Counted from the stretch's first letter, positions 1-9,203 are shown. The stretch is DNA of 64,000 nucleotides from Nocardioides sp. GY 10127 (GCF_004919085.1 NZ_STGL01000001.1:62001-126000); one strand, 5' to 3'. Numbers and translations: made by a program. Notes: generated by a model not told the origin, from the sequence alone.

Positions 1-202
1 TCTCGACGAGGAGACCTGCGTCGGCGCGGTCGGCGATCGCGGCGAAGGCGAGGTAGTACTCGCGCAGGAGCCGTGCCCCCTCGTGCTCCTCGACCAGGGG
101 GAACGCGGCGAACTCCGGGAGGTCGATCCCACGGTGGAAGATCAGGTCGGTCTCCAGCCCCGCGTCCGTGACCCACGCCGTGCCCTGCAAGAGACCGCTC
201 AT
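1..202 (-). CDS. Homocysteine S-methyltransferase, N-terminal part (cut by window edge)
   Basis: The reverse strand reads from an ATG at 202 out of the window with no stop. It opens MSGLLQGTAWVTDAGLETD and continues LIFHRGIDLPEFAAFPL, the characteristic N-terminus of actinobacterial homocysteine S-methyltransferase-like (MmuM-type) barrel proteins. In that family, which is zinc-dependent, a methyl group is transferred from S-methylmethionine or a similar donor to homocysteine. The zinc-binding cysteines lie in the C-terminal half, outside this window, so activity cannot be judged. A GGGAGGGG ribosome site lies about 9 nt upstream of the ATG. A perfect 14-bp palindrome at 219-232 sits just upstream and may control it. 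Confidence 0.8.
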   Translation of the reverse strand, partial: MSGLLQGTAWVTDAGLETDLIFHRGIDLPEFAAFPLVEEHEGARLLREYYLAFAAIADRADAGLLVE

Positions 203-218
203 CACACGCACCCCTCCC

Positions 219-232
219 GTGACCCGGGTCAC
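219..232. promoter_or_regulatory. Perfect palindrome GTGACCCGGGTCAC
   Basis: A 14-bp self-complementary sequence lies 17 nt upstream of the ATG of the homocysteine methyltransferase gene, immediately beyond its ribosome site. The position suits a repressor operator. No regulator is assigned. Confidence 0.35.
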
Positions 233-370
233 CTCCCGGTGCGGTCGGGTCTACCACGCGGGCGCCGCGGCGGGGAGGGGCGTCACCGGCGCCGGAGTCC
301 CGCGGAACAGCCCTGGTGCCGCCCCGCGTCACACGGCGCCCACCACCCCGGCACCACCCTGGGACCGGCG

Positions 371-388
371 GCGCGAGAAATCTCGCGC
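371..388. promoter_or_regulatory. Dyad GCGCGAGA-AA-TCTCGCGC
   Basis: Two perfect 8-nt arms are separated by 2 nt, too close for a normal hairpin loop, so a protein-binding dyad is more likely than a terminator. It lies about 155 nt upstream of the small gene at 545. Function is inferred from symmetry only. Confidence 0.35.
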
Positions 389-544
389 GGCGGCCCGGCC
401 GGCGGCACAGTGAGGATCGCGGGGGCGGTGGACGTATGTACCTCAATGTGGGGATGCGGCTGCCGAAGAGGAACGGAGCAGGCGCGTGTCGAGCAGGATC
501 CCACGCGCGCCGTCCGCCCCAGCACCGCCAGCCAGGAGCCCGAG

Positions 545-832
545 ATGACCGAGCACGAGCAGGTCTACGAGAAGTCCGCCGCGCTGCAGCGCACCTATGC
601 CCACCTCCGCGACGGCCTGGAGAACGGGTATGCGCCCGGCCAGCTGCGCGCCTACGCCCAGGTCGTGGCCCGGCAGGCCCTCGAGCTCGCCGACCTCCTG
701 GAGGCGGCCGGCCGCGAGGCCGGCATCCTCCTCTCCGCCGCGACCGGGGAGTCCGAGGCGTGCGGTGAGTCGTTCGGGCGCCCGCTCGTCATCGGCGACA
801 CCGTGCCCGCGGAGTGGCTCGACCAGGACTGA
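545..832 (+). CDS. Small hypothetical protein, 95 aa
   Basis: I do not recognise a family. The protein is acidic and mostly helical in appearance. It begins [21 protein letters not shown], has a central stretch rich in Ala/Leu/Glu, and ends in a short conserved-looking tail with [16 protein letters not shown]. No signal peptide, membrane segment or cysteine pair is visible. The ATG is preceded by CCAGGAGCC about 7 nt away, which supports this start over the much longer open frame running in from upstream. Codon usage has the strong third-position GC of its neighbours. It is cytosolic by appearance and has no operon partner, since aqpZ starts 174 nt later. Confidence 0.6.
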   Translation: MTEHEQVYEKSAALQRTYAHLRDGLENGYAPGQLRAYAQVVARQALELADLLEAAGREAGILLSAATGESEACGESFGRPLVIGDTVPAEWLDQD

Positions 833-1005
833 CGACCGCGACGTCCGGCCCGCCTCACCCGTGGTGGGCGAGGCGTGGCGCGGGTCCGTGGCGGTTGGCT
901 CGGGGGTCCGACGCCGCCCGGGGGGAGCGCGTTGCCGGTGTCCAGGCGCCACCCGCCCCGGCGGTCCACGCCGCACCCGGTGCGGCTGACCCCAGGGGGA
1001 CCCGC

Positions 1006-1746
1006 ATGGCCGCACCCAGCATGAGCAAGCGTCTCGCCGCCGAGTTCCTGGGCACCTTCGTGCTCGTGCTCGGGGGCTGCGGGACGGCCGTCCTCGCCAC
1101 CTCGAACACGGACGTCGGGGTCGGCTGGCTCGGCGTCGCGCTCGCCTTCGGCCTCACCGTCGTGACCATGGCCTACGCCGTCGGGCACGTGTCGGGTGGC
1201 CACTTCAACCCGGCCGTCACGCTCGGTGCCGCGGCGGGCGGACGCAACGCCTGGAAGGACACCCCGGCCTACATCGTGACCCAGCTCGTCGCAGGCGTGG
1301 TGGCCGGCGCCGTGCTCCTGCTCATCGCCAGCGGGCAGGACGGCTTCTCCGCGACGGAGAGCGGCTTCGCGTCCAACGGGTACGGCGACCGCTCGCCCAT
1401 GGGCTACGGCCTCCTGGCCTGCCTGGTGACGGAGGTCGTGCTCACCGCGATCTTCCTGTTCGTCATCCTCGGTTCCACCGACTCCCGCGCGCCCAAGGGC
1501 CTGGCGCCGCTGGCCATCGGCCTCGCGCTGACCCTCATCCACCTCATCAGCATCCCGGTCACGAACACCTCGGTGAACCCGGCCCGGTCGATCGGCGTGG
1601 GTCTCTTCGCCGGCGGGGACGCCATCGCCCAGCTGTGGCTCTTCATCGTCGCCCCGATCGCCGGCGCGCTGATCGCCGGCTTCAGCTATGCCTTCCTCCT
1701 CGGAGACGAGGAGCCGGTGAGCCTGCCGGAGGCGATGGAGTCCTGA
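1006..1746 (+). CDS. aqpZ: Aquaporin Z
   Basis: This 246-aa integral membrane water channel has both hallmark half-helix motifs: HFNPAVT near residue 67 and the second NPA box in [13 protein letters not shown] near residue 187. The segment [19 protein letters not shown] before the second NPA is nearly the enterobacterial AqpZ sequence, including the histidine and the post-NPA arginine expected at the water-selective ar/R filter. Length and six hydrophobic helices fit the family (about 230-250 aa). The ATG follows AGGGGGA with a 5-nt spacer; a longer upstream frame has no ribosome site. No terminator hairpin is obvious after the stop. It acts in the inner membrane in passive water flux. Confidence 0.93.
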   Translation: MAAPSMSKRLAAEFLGTFVLVLGGCGTAVLATSNTDVGVGWLGVALAFGLTVVTMAYAVGHVSGGHFNPAVTLGAAAGGRNAWKDTPAYIVTQLVAGVVAGAVLLLIASGQDGFSATESGFASNGYGDRSPMGYGLLACLVTEVVLTAIFLFVILGSTDSRAPKGLAPLAIGLALTLIHLISIPVTNTSVNPARSIGVGLFAGGDAIAQLWLFIVAPIAGALIAGFSYAFLLGDEEPVSLPEAMES

Positions 1747-1901
1747 GCCGTCAGGGCCGCCCAGCAGGCGTCAGGGAGTAGCGGACGCATCCGGTCTAGA
1801 TCGTGGTGCGGCGGTGCTCGCACCGGGCTGAAGAGCGCTCCTATGCTCCGGGCGTCCGTTCCCCGGCCCCGCTCGCGGCGAGCGGAGAAGGAGCCGTCGC
1901 G

Positions 1902-4325
1902 ATGCGCTGGCCCGGTCCGTCCACGTCCTGGTCCCTGCCCGGTCTCTCGGCCTGTCTCTCGGCCGCTCTCCCCGCCGGTCGCACGGCCAGGCTGCTACGG
2001 CGCGGCGTCGCGCTGGCCTGTGCCTCCGGCGGGCTGGCGGTGGTCGTGGTCGGCACGCCGCTGACCGCGCCCGCCACGGCCGCGACGACGACGGTGACCG
2101 CCACCTTCACGAACAGCAGCTGGACGGTGCCCGCGGGCATCACCTCGGTCCACGTGCGCGCGGTCGGTGCCTCGGGTGGCTCCACCTTCTACGACGGGAC
2201 GAGGGGCGGCAGCGGCGCCGTCGTGGAGACGGACCTCGCGGTGAGCCCGGGCGACGTCCTGACCGCCCACGTGGGCGGCGCCGGGGCAGCCGGCTCCTAC
2301 TCCTCCGGCGGCTCGGGCGGCTCGAACGGCGGCGCCGCCGCCGGCTCCTGGACGTCGGGCGGCGGCGGCGGCGCGAGCGACCTGCGCCTCGACGGGGACG
2401 CCCTCGCCGACCGGGTCGTCGTGGCGGCAGGCGGGGGCGGGGCGGCCTTCTACGGGAGCGGCAGCGCTGCGGGCGGCGACGCCGGGGCCGCCGGCAACGT
2501 GGTGGGCGGGTGCAGCGGCGCGATCGCCGCCCAGCCCGGCACCGAGTCCGCCGGGGGTGCCGGCTCCTACGGCACCGGCGACTGCTCGTACTGGACGGCG
2601 GGTGGCAGCGGCTCGTTCGGCGCCGGCGGAGCGGGTGGCTTCAACAGCGGCTCGAACACCTCCGGCGGCGGCGGTGGCGCCGGCTGGTACGGCGGGGGCG
2701 GTGGCGGCCAGTACGCCTCCGGGGCCGGCGGGTCCTCGCACGTCGACGCCGACCTCGGCTCCTCCACGACCGTCACGACGGCGTCCTACCAGGCCACCCC
2801 GACCGTCGTCGTCACCTACGCCCTGGCGGCGCAGGACGTCACGTTCGGGGACGACACCCCGACCGAGACGGTCGCCGGCACGTCCACGGACCTCACGGTG
2901 ACCGGGGGCGGGAGCGGGAACGACGTCGTCCTGTCGGTCGGCGACGGCACCAGCGACGCCGCCTGCACCCTCACCGGTAGCACCGTCAGCTTCGCCCACG
3001 CGGGCACCTGCGAGATCGTCGCGACCCAGGCCGGTGACGACGTCTCCTACCTGGACGGGACGGCCACGGCCACCATCACCGTCGACCCGGCCCCGACGAC
3101 CACCGACCTCGACGTCGAGGCGGGCTCGCTCTCCGCCACGGTCGGCGTCGACGACCCGTCCACGCTCCTGCCCGAGGGCGAGGTCACCTTCAGCCTGGGC
3201 GACGAGGTGGTCGGGACGGCCGACCTGGCCGACGGCACCGCCACGCTCGACCAGGACGTGCCGGCCGGCTCGGCAGCCCAGGTGACCGCGAGCTTCGCCG
3301 GCACCGCCGACCTCGAGGGATCCCAGGACACCGCCACGCGCGCCGCGCAGTCCGTGTCCTTCGACGACGCCCCCGACGAGGCGACCGTGGGCACGACCGC
3401 CGACCTGTCGACCACCGGTGGGGCCTCCTCCATCGGCGTGACCCTCGCGGTGGGTGCGGGCACCACCGGCACCGCGTGCACGGTGGCGGGGAGCACGGTG
3501 ACGTTCGCGCACGCCGGGACCTGCGAGGTGCGAGCCGACCAGGCGGGGGACTGGCGGTTCCTCCCCGCGGCCGCGACGACGACCGTGACGGTCGCCGCGA
3601 CGTCCACCACCACGGCGGTGGCGGTCGGTCGGGCCAAGGTGACCGCCACGGTGAGCGCGGCCGCGCCGTCCACGCTCGTCCCGACCGGGACGGTGGAGTT
3701 CCTCGTCGACGGCGAGAGCCTCGGCACGGCCGCCCTCGCCGACGGCACCGCCGTCCTCTCCCAGGCCGTGCCCACGGGCGCGACCCGCACGGTGACGGCC
3801 CGCTACCTCGGCAGCGACGACGCGACCTCGTCGCAGGCCTCGGTGGAACGCCGTGACCCGACGATCAGCGCCACGGTGAGCAGCGCCCACAACCCCGTGC
3901 ACGGCTGGTACCGCACGCCGGTGACGGTCAGCTTCACCTGCCAGGCGCAGGGCTCCGCGCTCGTGTCCTGCCCCTCCGCGCTCGTGCTGACCCGGAACGG
4001 CAGGTCCGTCGGCACCTCGGGCACGGTGACGGCGAAGGACGGCGGGTCCGCCACCGCGACGGTCGCCGGGCTGCACATCGACACCGTGGCCCCGAAGGTC
4101 CACGTCACCGGCGTACGGCCGGGCCGGACGTACCGCGGGGTCGCGCCGACCCCGCGCTGCGTCGCCCGCGACGGGCTCTCCGGCTCCGCCGGGTGCGACG
4201 TCACCGAGAAGGTGGTCTCGCTCCGGGGCACCCGCACGGTCGTCCGCTACACGGCGACGGGCGAGGACGTGGCCGGCAACGTCCGTCGCGTGGTCGGGCG
4301 GTACACGCTCGTGCCCCGCGGCTGA
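1902..4325 (+). CDS. Secreted glycine-rich protein with Ig-like repeats
   Basis: This 807-aa exported protein starts at an ATG preceded by GAGAAGGAG; the in-frame GTG at 1803 lacks a ribosome site. A signal peptide with twin arginines (LLRRGVALACASGGLAVVVV) ends near an alanine-rich cleavage region. Next comes a glycine-rich domain of about 230 residues (repeated GGGGGA, GGSGG, AGGAGG blocks, with scattered cysteines), then at least two tandem bacterial Ig-like (Big_3_5-type) modules. These alternate a Cys-pair segment (CTLTGSTVSFAHAGTCEI and CTVAGSTVTFAHAGTCEV) with a beta-rich segment (TLLPEGEVTFSLGDEVVG, TLVPTGTVEFLVDGESLG). The C-terminal section carries a TxAPKVHVTGV start and paired cysteines. 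No LPXTG or membrane anchor is seen, so it is probably released or loosely wall-bound. Function is unknown; adhesion or a surface layer is only a guess. Confidence 0.75.
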   Translation: MRWPGPSTSWSLPGLSACLSAALPAGRTARLLRRGVALACASGGLAVVVVGTPLTAPATAATTTVTATFTNSSWTVPAGITSVHVRAVGASGGSTFYDGTRGGSGAVVETDLAVSPGDVLTAHVGGAGAAGSYSSGGSGGSNGGAAAGSWTSGGGGGASDLRLDGDALADRVVVAAGGGGAAFYGSGSAAGGDAGAAGNVVGGCSGAIAAQPGTESAGGAGSYGTGDCSYWTAGGSGSFGAGGAGGFNSGSNTSGGGGGAGWYGGGGGGQYASGAGGSSHVDADLGSSTTVTTASYQATPTVVVTYALAAQDVTFGDDTPTETVAGTSTDLTVTGGGSGNDVVLSVGDGTSDAACTLTGSTVSFAHAGTCEIVATQAGDDVSYLDGTATATITVDPAPTTTDLDVEAGSLSATVGVDDPSTLLPEGEVTFSLGDEVVGTADLADGTATLDQDVPAGSAAQVTASFAGTADLEGSQDTATRAAQSVSFDDAPDEATVGTTADLSTTGGASSIGVTLAVGAGTTGTACTVAGSTVTFAHAGTCEVRADQAGDWRFLPAAATTTVTVAATSTTTAVAVGRAKVTATVSAAAPSTLVPTGTVEFLVDGESLGTAALADGTAVLSQAVPTGATRTVTARYLGSDDATSSQASVERRDPTISATVSSAHNPVHGWYRTPVTVSFTCQAQGSALVSCPSALVLTRNGRSVGTSGTVTAKDGGSATATVAGLHIDTVAPKVHVTGVRPGRTYRGVAPTPRCVARDGLSGSAGCDVTEKVVSLRGTRTVVRYTATGEDVAGNVRRVVGRYTLVPRG

Positions 4326-4334
4326 CCCGGGGAC

Positions 4335-7298
4335 TCAGGAGTCGTCGGCCTGCCCCCGCGCGGCGGGCAGGTCGAAGGTGAAGGTGGTGCCGGGGCCGCC
4401 GTGGGGGTCGATGGGGCGCGGGGGAGTGGAGCAGGAGATGCGTCCCCCGTGCCGCTCCACCACCGAGCGGCAGATCGCGAGGCCCAGGCCCGTCCCCTCG
4501 TAGGTCGTGAGGTGGGCGTGGGCCCGGGTGAACCGGGAGAACACCCGCTCCTGCCACTCCTCCGGGATGCCGATGCCGTTGTCGGTGACCCGGACGACGA
4601 GCCGGTCGCCCTCGCGGTGCGCGTCGACGGCCAGCTCCGGCAGGTGCCCGGTGGGGACGTACTTCGCGGCGTTGCCGACGAGGTTGCGCAGGAGCTGGCG
4701 GACCATCATCGGGTCCGCCAGGACCCGGGACGCCGACGCGTCGACGCGGACCCGCGCGTGGGGCGCCGCCTCGGCCACGACCTGGGAGAACAGGCCCCCG
4801 CGGCCGAGCAGGTCCAGCTCCTCGGCCTGGAGGGCCGCCCCCTCGGCGGTCGCCTGCGCCAGGACGTCGGCCAGGACGTCGTCCATGCGCTCCACCGCCC
4901 GGGCGGCGTGGTCCACCGCGGCCAGCGCCCGCTCGGCGGAGGCCTCGTCGTGCTCGGTGGACCCGGAGCCACCGCTCGCGGCACCCTCGCCCCCCTCGCC
5001 CCCCTCGCCCCCCTCGCCCTGGGGCTGGAGATGGCTCGACGCCATCTCGAGCCACCCGGAGGCTGCCGTGAGCGGGCCGCGGATGTCGTGGGCGGCGATC
5101 TGCGCGAACTCGGCCAGGCGGTTCGTCCGGTCGCGCTCCTCGGTGACGTCCGAGGCGACCACCAGCACGAGGGGGCGGGCGCGACCCCCGGCGGTGCCGG
5201 GATCGAGCCGACGCGCCGAGATGGTGAGCACCAGGTGGCCGCCGTCGACGGTCTCCACCTGCACGTCCTGAGGCGCGACGACGCCCTCCACGAGCGCCCG
5301 GCGGGAGGGGCGCTCGTCGGGCGGCAGCGGTGTGCCGTCCGCTGCCCGGAGCCAGGCGTCCAGGTGCTGCCCGTCGCCCGGGCGCCTCAGGTGCGTGAGG
5401 AGCCGGCGGGCGGCGTCGTTGGCCTCGACCACGCGGCCCTCCTCGTCGGCCACGACGAGGGCGTCGGTGACGTGGCTGGTGATAGCCCCCAGCAGCTGCG
5501 CCCGCTGGACGTGGAAGGCACGGTTGGCGGCCAGCGTCCCCGTGAACCGCTGGTAGTCCCAGGTGTAGGCGTAGGCCATCGCGGTCGCGGCGATGACGCA
5601 GGAGAGGAACAGCTGGACGGCGAACGACTCCGCGGTCGTGTCGTCGATGGTGCTGAACGTGGTCAGGCCCCTGCCGGTGAGCACCAGCACCGCGACGACG
5701 TAGGCCCACGTGAGCGCGACCAGGAGCCGTGCGCGGCTCCGACCGCCGATCCAGGCGAACGCCAGGAGCGCGATGCTCACCGTCTGCGCGTACGGCCAGA
5801 ACAGGCAGGCCACGGCCACCCCGAACCAGACGACCACCCACAGCGTCAGCGGCACGTGGCCCCGCGTGGGCGTCGTCGCGCGCGCCGAGTCCTCCGCGGC
5901 CCGCGCTTCCCCGCGCTCGCCCAGACGGCCGGCCGTCAGCGGTCCACGACCCAGGCGGGCGACGGTCGCGCTGGCGGTCACGGTGCCCGCGACGTCCACC
6001 GCCCCCAGCAGGAGCACCGCGCCGAGCACGAGGATCATCCCGAGGACGTGCCGGGCGAACCAGGCGCCCACCGTGCTGGGCTCCACCGGGAACCCGCTGA
6101 GGGTGAGGCCGGCGACCGCGAACGAGACACCGACCGCGCAGGCCAGCACGACGACCGCGAGGAACACGGCCATCGCCGAGACGAGGCGCGGCTGCGGCTC
6201 GACGTCCACGCCGCCCCCGCCGAGCTCCGAGCCGATCCGCGGGAGGCGCCGGCGCCGCGGACTGGGCGCCGTGTCCACCGGCTTCTCGCCCTCGGCCGGC
6301 TCCGGCGCCGCGGTGTCGAGCTCCGCTGTCACGGTGTCGTGCTCCGCCTCCTCGGCGACGGGCGTCGCGTCCTGCGCGGCGGAGGGTGCGGCGGAGGGTG
6401 CGGCGGAGGGTGCGGAAGCCTCGGCCACCGGCTCGTCCGCGCGGAGGTCGGAGGGGTGGGGGAGCCTGCCCAGGAGGTAGCGCCGCACGAGCACCGCGGC
6501 CACCCACGCCTCGAGGAGGCCGCTCAACGACCCGAAGACCGTGAGGGAGAGCGGGGCGTCGGTGAGGGCGTTCGCCGCCGCGTGCATGCCGAGCAGGCCG
6601 ACGCTCACCAGGACGGCGCGTGGTCGGGTGGTGGGCAGGACGAGGAGGGCCAGCACCGCGACCGCCTGCGCCGGCCACACCAGCGAGACCCCGTCCGGGC
6701 CGACGAGCAGGCGCCCGAGGAGGAGGGCACCCACGTACGCCACGAGCAGGACGCCGTGGGTGGCGATCGTCCGGCGGTCCGGCAGCCGGCGGGGGCGGCC
6801 GGTGGGGGTCCTGCGGCTGGGCAGCGGGGGTCCGGGGCGGTCACCGTGGTCGCCCTGGCCGTCGTGGTCGCTGTGGCCGTCGTGGTCGTCGACGGCGTCC
6901 GGCGTCGCCGCGGCCTCCGCGGTGTCGGGTCCTGGCATGGCGTCGCCAGGGACCTCGGCGGAGTCGTCGCCCGGCGAGCGCCGGCCGTCGCCGAGGCCTT
7001 CGGCCGGCTCGAGCGGAGCGGGAGCCTGCGGGGCAGCACCGTCGCCGGTGCGTCCCGTCGAGCCGGGGCCGCCGTCCACGGCCGCGGGCGGACGGAAGGG
7101 CCCCGAGCGCTGGAACGTCGAGGTGCGCACCATGTCGGTGATGACGCGCTGGCGATCGATCGACGGCGGCGCCGGCCACCGCGTCCCCGCCTCGTCGCCC
7201 CCACGGCCGCGGCGCCGCGGCGCGCGGCCCTCCTGCCGGGCGTCGCTCTGCGAGTCCTGGCGCGTGTCCTGGGACGAGGTATCCCTGGGTCGGGTCAC
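4335..7298 (-). CDS. MASE1/PAS sensor histidine kinase
   Basis: This 987-aa membrane kinase has a long disordered acidic N-terminus (about 200 residues, low complexity). A multi-pass MASE1-like sensor follows, split by a cytoplasmic loop containing a triple AAPS repeat, then a PAS domain from about residue 600 (ITSHVTDALVVADEEGRVVEAN). The HisKA box is QIAAHDIRGPLTAASGW (phospho-His about 735), and the HATPase has N (LLRNLVGNAAKYV), G1 (VTDNGIGIP) and G2 (GTGLGLAI) boxes. The GTG start has AGGAG 6-7 nt upstream; longer frames enter noncoding-looking DNA. It is convergent with the Ig protein and divergent from the PAS/MCP-like gene at 7803. It is clearly paralogous to the kinase at 22284. The cognate receiver is not adjacent; the lone receiver at 9354 is a candidate. 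Confidence 0.85.
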   Translation of the reverse strand: MTRPRDTSSQDTRQDSQSDARQEGRAPRRRGRGGDEAGTRWPAPPSIDRQRVITDMVRTSTFQRSGPFRPPAAVDGGPGSTGRTGDGAAPQAPAPLEPAEGLGDGRRSPGDDSAEVPGDAMPGPDTAEAAATPDAVDDHDGHSDHDGQGDHGDRPGPPLPSRRTPTGRPRRLPDRRTIATHGVLLVAYVGALLLGRLLVGPDGVSLVWPAQAVAVLALLVLPTTRPRAVLVSVGLLGMHAAANALTDAPLSLTVFGSLSGLLEAWVAAVLVRRYLLGRLPHPSDLRADEPVAEASAPSAAPSAAPSAAQDATPVAEEAEHDTVTAELDTAAPEPAEGEKPVDTAPSPRRRRLPRIGSELGGGGVDVEPQPRLVSAMAVFLAVVVLACAVGVSFAVAGLTLSGFPVEPSTVGAWFARHVLGMILVLGAVLLLGAVDVAGTVTASATVARLGRGPLTAGRLGERGEARAAEDSARATTPTRGHVPLTLWVVVWFGVAVACLFWPYAQTVSIALLAFAWIGGRSRARLLVALTWAYVVAVLVLTGRGLTTFSTIDDTTAESFAVQLFLSCVIAATAMAYAYTWDYQRFTGTLAANRAFHVQRAQLLGAITSHVTDALVVADEEGRVVEANDAARRLLTHLRRPGDGQHLDAWLRAADGTPLPPDERPSRRALVEGVVAPQDVQVETVDGGHLVLTISARRLDPGTAGGRARPLVLVVASDVTEERDRTNRLAEFAQIAAHDIRGPLTAASGWLEMASSHLQPQGEGGEGGEGGEGAASGGSGSTEHDEASAERALAAVDHAARAVERMDDVLADVLAQATAEGAALQAEELDLLGRGGLFSQVVAEAAPHARVRVDASASRVLADPMMVRQLLRNLVGNAAKYVPTGHLPELAVDAHREGDRLVVRVTDNGIGIPEEWQERVFSRFTRAHAHLTTYEGTGLGLAICRSVVERHGGRISCSTPPRPIDPHGGPGTTFTFDLPAARGQADDS

Positions 7299-7802
7299 GG
7301 AGGCTCCTGGGGGGAATCGAGCCGGTGCTGCGGGAGGCGGCGGTGCTGTCGGTGGTCCTGTCGGTGGTGCTGCCGGAAACGCTGGGGCGGTGGGACGGCG
7401 GTGCTCCGGGACGGGCGTGCGCGGGCGTCCTGCACACCCGTTACCTCGGGGGGTACGGACCATCGTGCCTCCTGGGACGCCCGAGCGCAGCGTCTCTTCA
7501 GGAATCCGCTGCGGTCCGCAACGGCCGGGGTGCACGGGCGCGTCGTCTGGCCCGGGGACGCCGTGGGAGGCGCGCCGGGACACCGGGGCGCGCCCCGGGT
7601 GGCCCCGGGTGGCCCCGGGTGGCCCCGGCCCGGGGGACCAAGGTCACCTCAGCCACCGGCCGGCGCGGACGATGGGCCCAGTGCGTCCCCTGCTCCACCC
7701 GTCGGCACCCGCCGGCACCGCCGCCGGCCGGTCGGACGCACCGGCCACCCGTCCTGCGTGAGCCCCGCCGCCCGGAGACGTCCCGCCAGGAGCAGCCAGC
7801 CG
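7299..7802. other. Divergent intergenic region, 504 nt
   Basis: This region lies between the divergent histidine kinase and PAS/MCP-like gene. It holds no supported gene: frames through it are Pro/Arg/Gly-rich and lack ribosome sites. At 7591-7630 a 10-nt unit (GGCCCCGGGT) is repeated in tandem three to four times. The upstream promoters of both genes should be here, but I could not identify a convincing -35/-10 pair. Confidence 0.5.
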
Positions 7803-9203
7803 ATGAACGCCACCCGCACCCGTCCCGCGCCCAACGGGCTCGAGACGACCTTCCCGCCCTCGGACCTGTTCTTCTCGCGCACGGACGACCGCGGTCACAT
7901 CCTGTCCGGCAACACCGTGTTCGCCCAGGTCTCCAAGTACGAGCTGGCCGACCTCGTCGGCGCCCCGCACTCCATCGTCCGCCACCCCTCGATGCCGCGT
8001 GGTCTCTTCCGCCTGCTCTGGACGGAGATCTCCGAGGGACGGCAGATCGTCGCCTACACCGACAACCTCGCCTCGGACGGGAGCCACTACTGGACGCTGG
8101 CCTCGATCCGGCCCGTGCCCGGCGGCGAGTACCTGTCGGTGCGCGCCAAGCCGTGCGACACGGCGACGATGGAGGTCGTCTCGGGGCTGTACGCCCAGGT
8201 GCTCGAGCACGAGCAGGAGCTGGCCGCGGGCGGGATGGCCGCCCGCGACGTCGCGGACGCCGGCTACGTCCGGCTGCTCGAGCTGCTCGCCTCCGCCGGC
8301 TACCCCAGCTACCGGGAGTTCCAGCGCGAGCTGCTGCCGCGTGAGGTGGCGCTGCGCTCGGAGGCGACGGCGAGCGGCGGGCAGCACCCCTCGGCGCGAC
8401 GCGGACGGGTCCACGGCGAGCTCGACGACTCCCACGCGGCGCTCGTGCAGGCCCTCGACACCCTCGTCGGCGGGCTGGGGCCCTTCACCTCCGAGAGCGC
8501 GAGGCTGGGGGACCAGGCGGCCTACCTGCGCACGTTGGCCCGCACCATCCGTCGCTTCAGCCTCAACTCGCAGATCCTGGGCTACCAGGTGGGCGACTCC
8601 GGTGCCGGGCTCTCCGCCGTCGCGCGCCTCATCAACGACGAGGCCGGACGCTTCGCGGGTCTCGTGACCCCCGTGGCGGACACGATCGCCAGCATCCGCG
8701 AGCACCTGGCCGAGCTCACGTTCGCCGTGGCCTCGGCCAAGATGCAGCTGGACGTGATCGACGTCTTCGTCACCGACCTCGGGGCCTCCCACGTGGCCCC
8801 CGACGGCAGCACCCAGGGCGCCGACCCGGTGCGGATGGCCGACCTGCGCGGGCTCGTGGACAACCTGGCGCTCGACATCGAGGCGGCCGCGGGCGCGCTC
8901 CACGAGCTCCAGGAGCTGTCCTCCGGGCTCGACCGTCCGCTGGGCAAGGTGGAGCTCGTCCTCTCCCAGATCAGCCTGCTCGCGTTCAACGGGCGGGTGG
9001 AGGCGGTGCGCCTCGAGGACCCGGCCAGCGCCCTCCAGCTCTTCAACGAGGTCCGGGCGCTCGCCAAGGCGGCCGGCAGCCAGCTCTCGGGCGGCACGAC
9101 GCTCGCGGGGCTGGTCCGCGAGGCCGCCCGCGAGGAGATGGTCGTGCAGGACAGCCTCCTGCACGTCCTCACCGTGCTCGAGTCGTTCGGCCGCGCCGCC
9201 TGA
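7803..9203 (+). CDS. PAS protein with degenerate MCP-like signalling domain
   Basis: This 466-aa soluble protein has an Aer-type PAS domain at residues 15-120. It shows the family signature IVRHPSMPRGLFRLLWTEIS and the aromatic pair YW at the end of the core, as in PAS domains that bind flavin for redox or aerotaxis sensing. The rest is a long alpha-helical region. Near residue 390 it reads LSQISLLAFNGRVEAVR, which lines up with the MCP hairpin [14 protein letters not shown] but has lost the following glycine-rich [11 protein letters not shown] part. No transmembrane segment is present. The ATG is preceded by CCAGGAGC about 10 nt upstream. It is divergent from the MASE1 kinase. It is likely an intracellular energy or redox sensor; coupling to CheW/CheA is doubtful given the altered tip. 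Confidence 0.7.
   Translation: MNATRTRPAPNGLETTFPPSDLFFSRTDDRGHILSGNTVFAQVSKYELADLVGAPHSIVRHPSMPRGLFRLLWTEISEGRQIVAYTDNLASDGSHYWTLASIRPVPGGEYLSVRAKPCDTATMEVVSGLYAQVLEHEQELAAGGMAARDVADAGYVRLLELLASAGYPSYREFQRELLPREVALRSEATASGGQHPSARRGRVHGELDDSHAALVQALDTLVGGLGPFTSESARLGDQAAYLRTLARTIRRFSLNSQILGYQVGDSGAGLSAVARLINDEAGRFAGLVTPVADTIASIREHLAELTFAVASAKMQLDVIDVFVTDLGASHVAPDGSTQGADPVRMADLRGLVDNLALDIEAAAGALHELQELSSGLDRPLGKVELVLSQISLLAFNGRVEAVRLEDPASALQLFNEVRALAKAAGSQLSGGTTLAGLVREAAREEMVVQDSLLHVLTVLESFGRAA

Larger units (their letters stand above)
203..544. other. Intergenic region with two palindromes
   Basis: No convincing gene lies in these 342 nt between the divergent methyltransferase fragment and the small protein at 545. 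Open frames crossing it have the Arg/Pro/Gly-rich composition typical of GC-rich noncoding DNA. The region holds two separate palindromes (219-232 and 371-388) and a relatively AT-rich patch near 436-456 that could carry the promoter of the downstream gene, although no clear -35 is visible. Confidence 0.5.

Noticed and set aside
1803..1901. Earlier GTG start for the secreted Ig-repeat protein
   Set aside because: No ribosome site and it would bury the signal peptide 35 residues further in; the ATG at 1902 has GAGAAGGAG.
1995..4103. 702-codon minus-strand open frame opposite the Ig-repeat gene
   Set aside because: Mirror frame of a repetitive GC-rich gene; it has no ribosome site, and the composition is Arg/Gly/Ala only.
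4988..5020. CCCCCCTCG tandem repeat in the kinase gene
   Set aside because: It is in frame, encodes a Gly-Glu-Gly linker in the kinase, and needs no other explanation.
4401..7802. Very long plus-strand open frame running antisense through the MASE1 kinase
   Set aside because: Only an in-frame extension of the gene at 7803 caused by scarcity of stop codons at this GC content; composition is His/Arg/Gly-rich and the kinase on the other strand has clear motifs.
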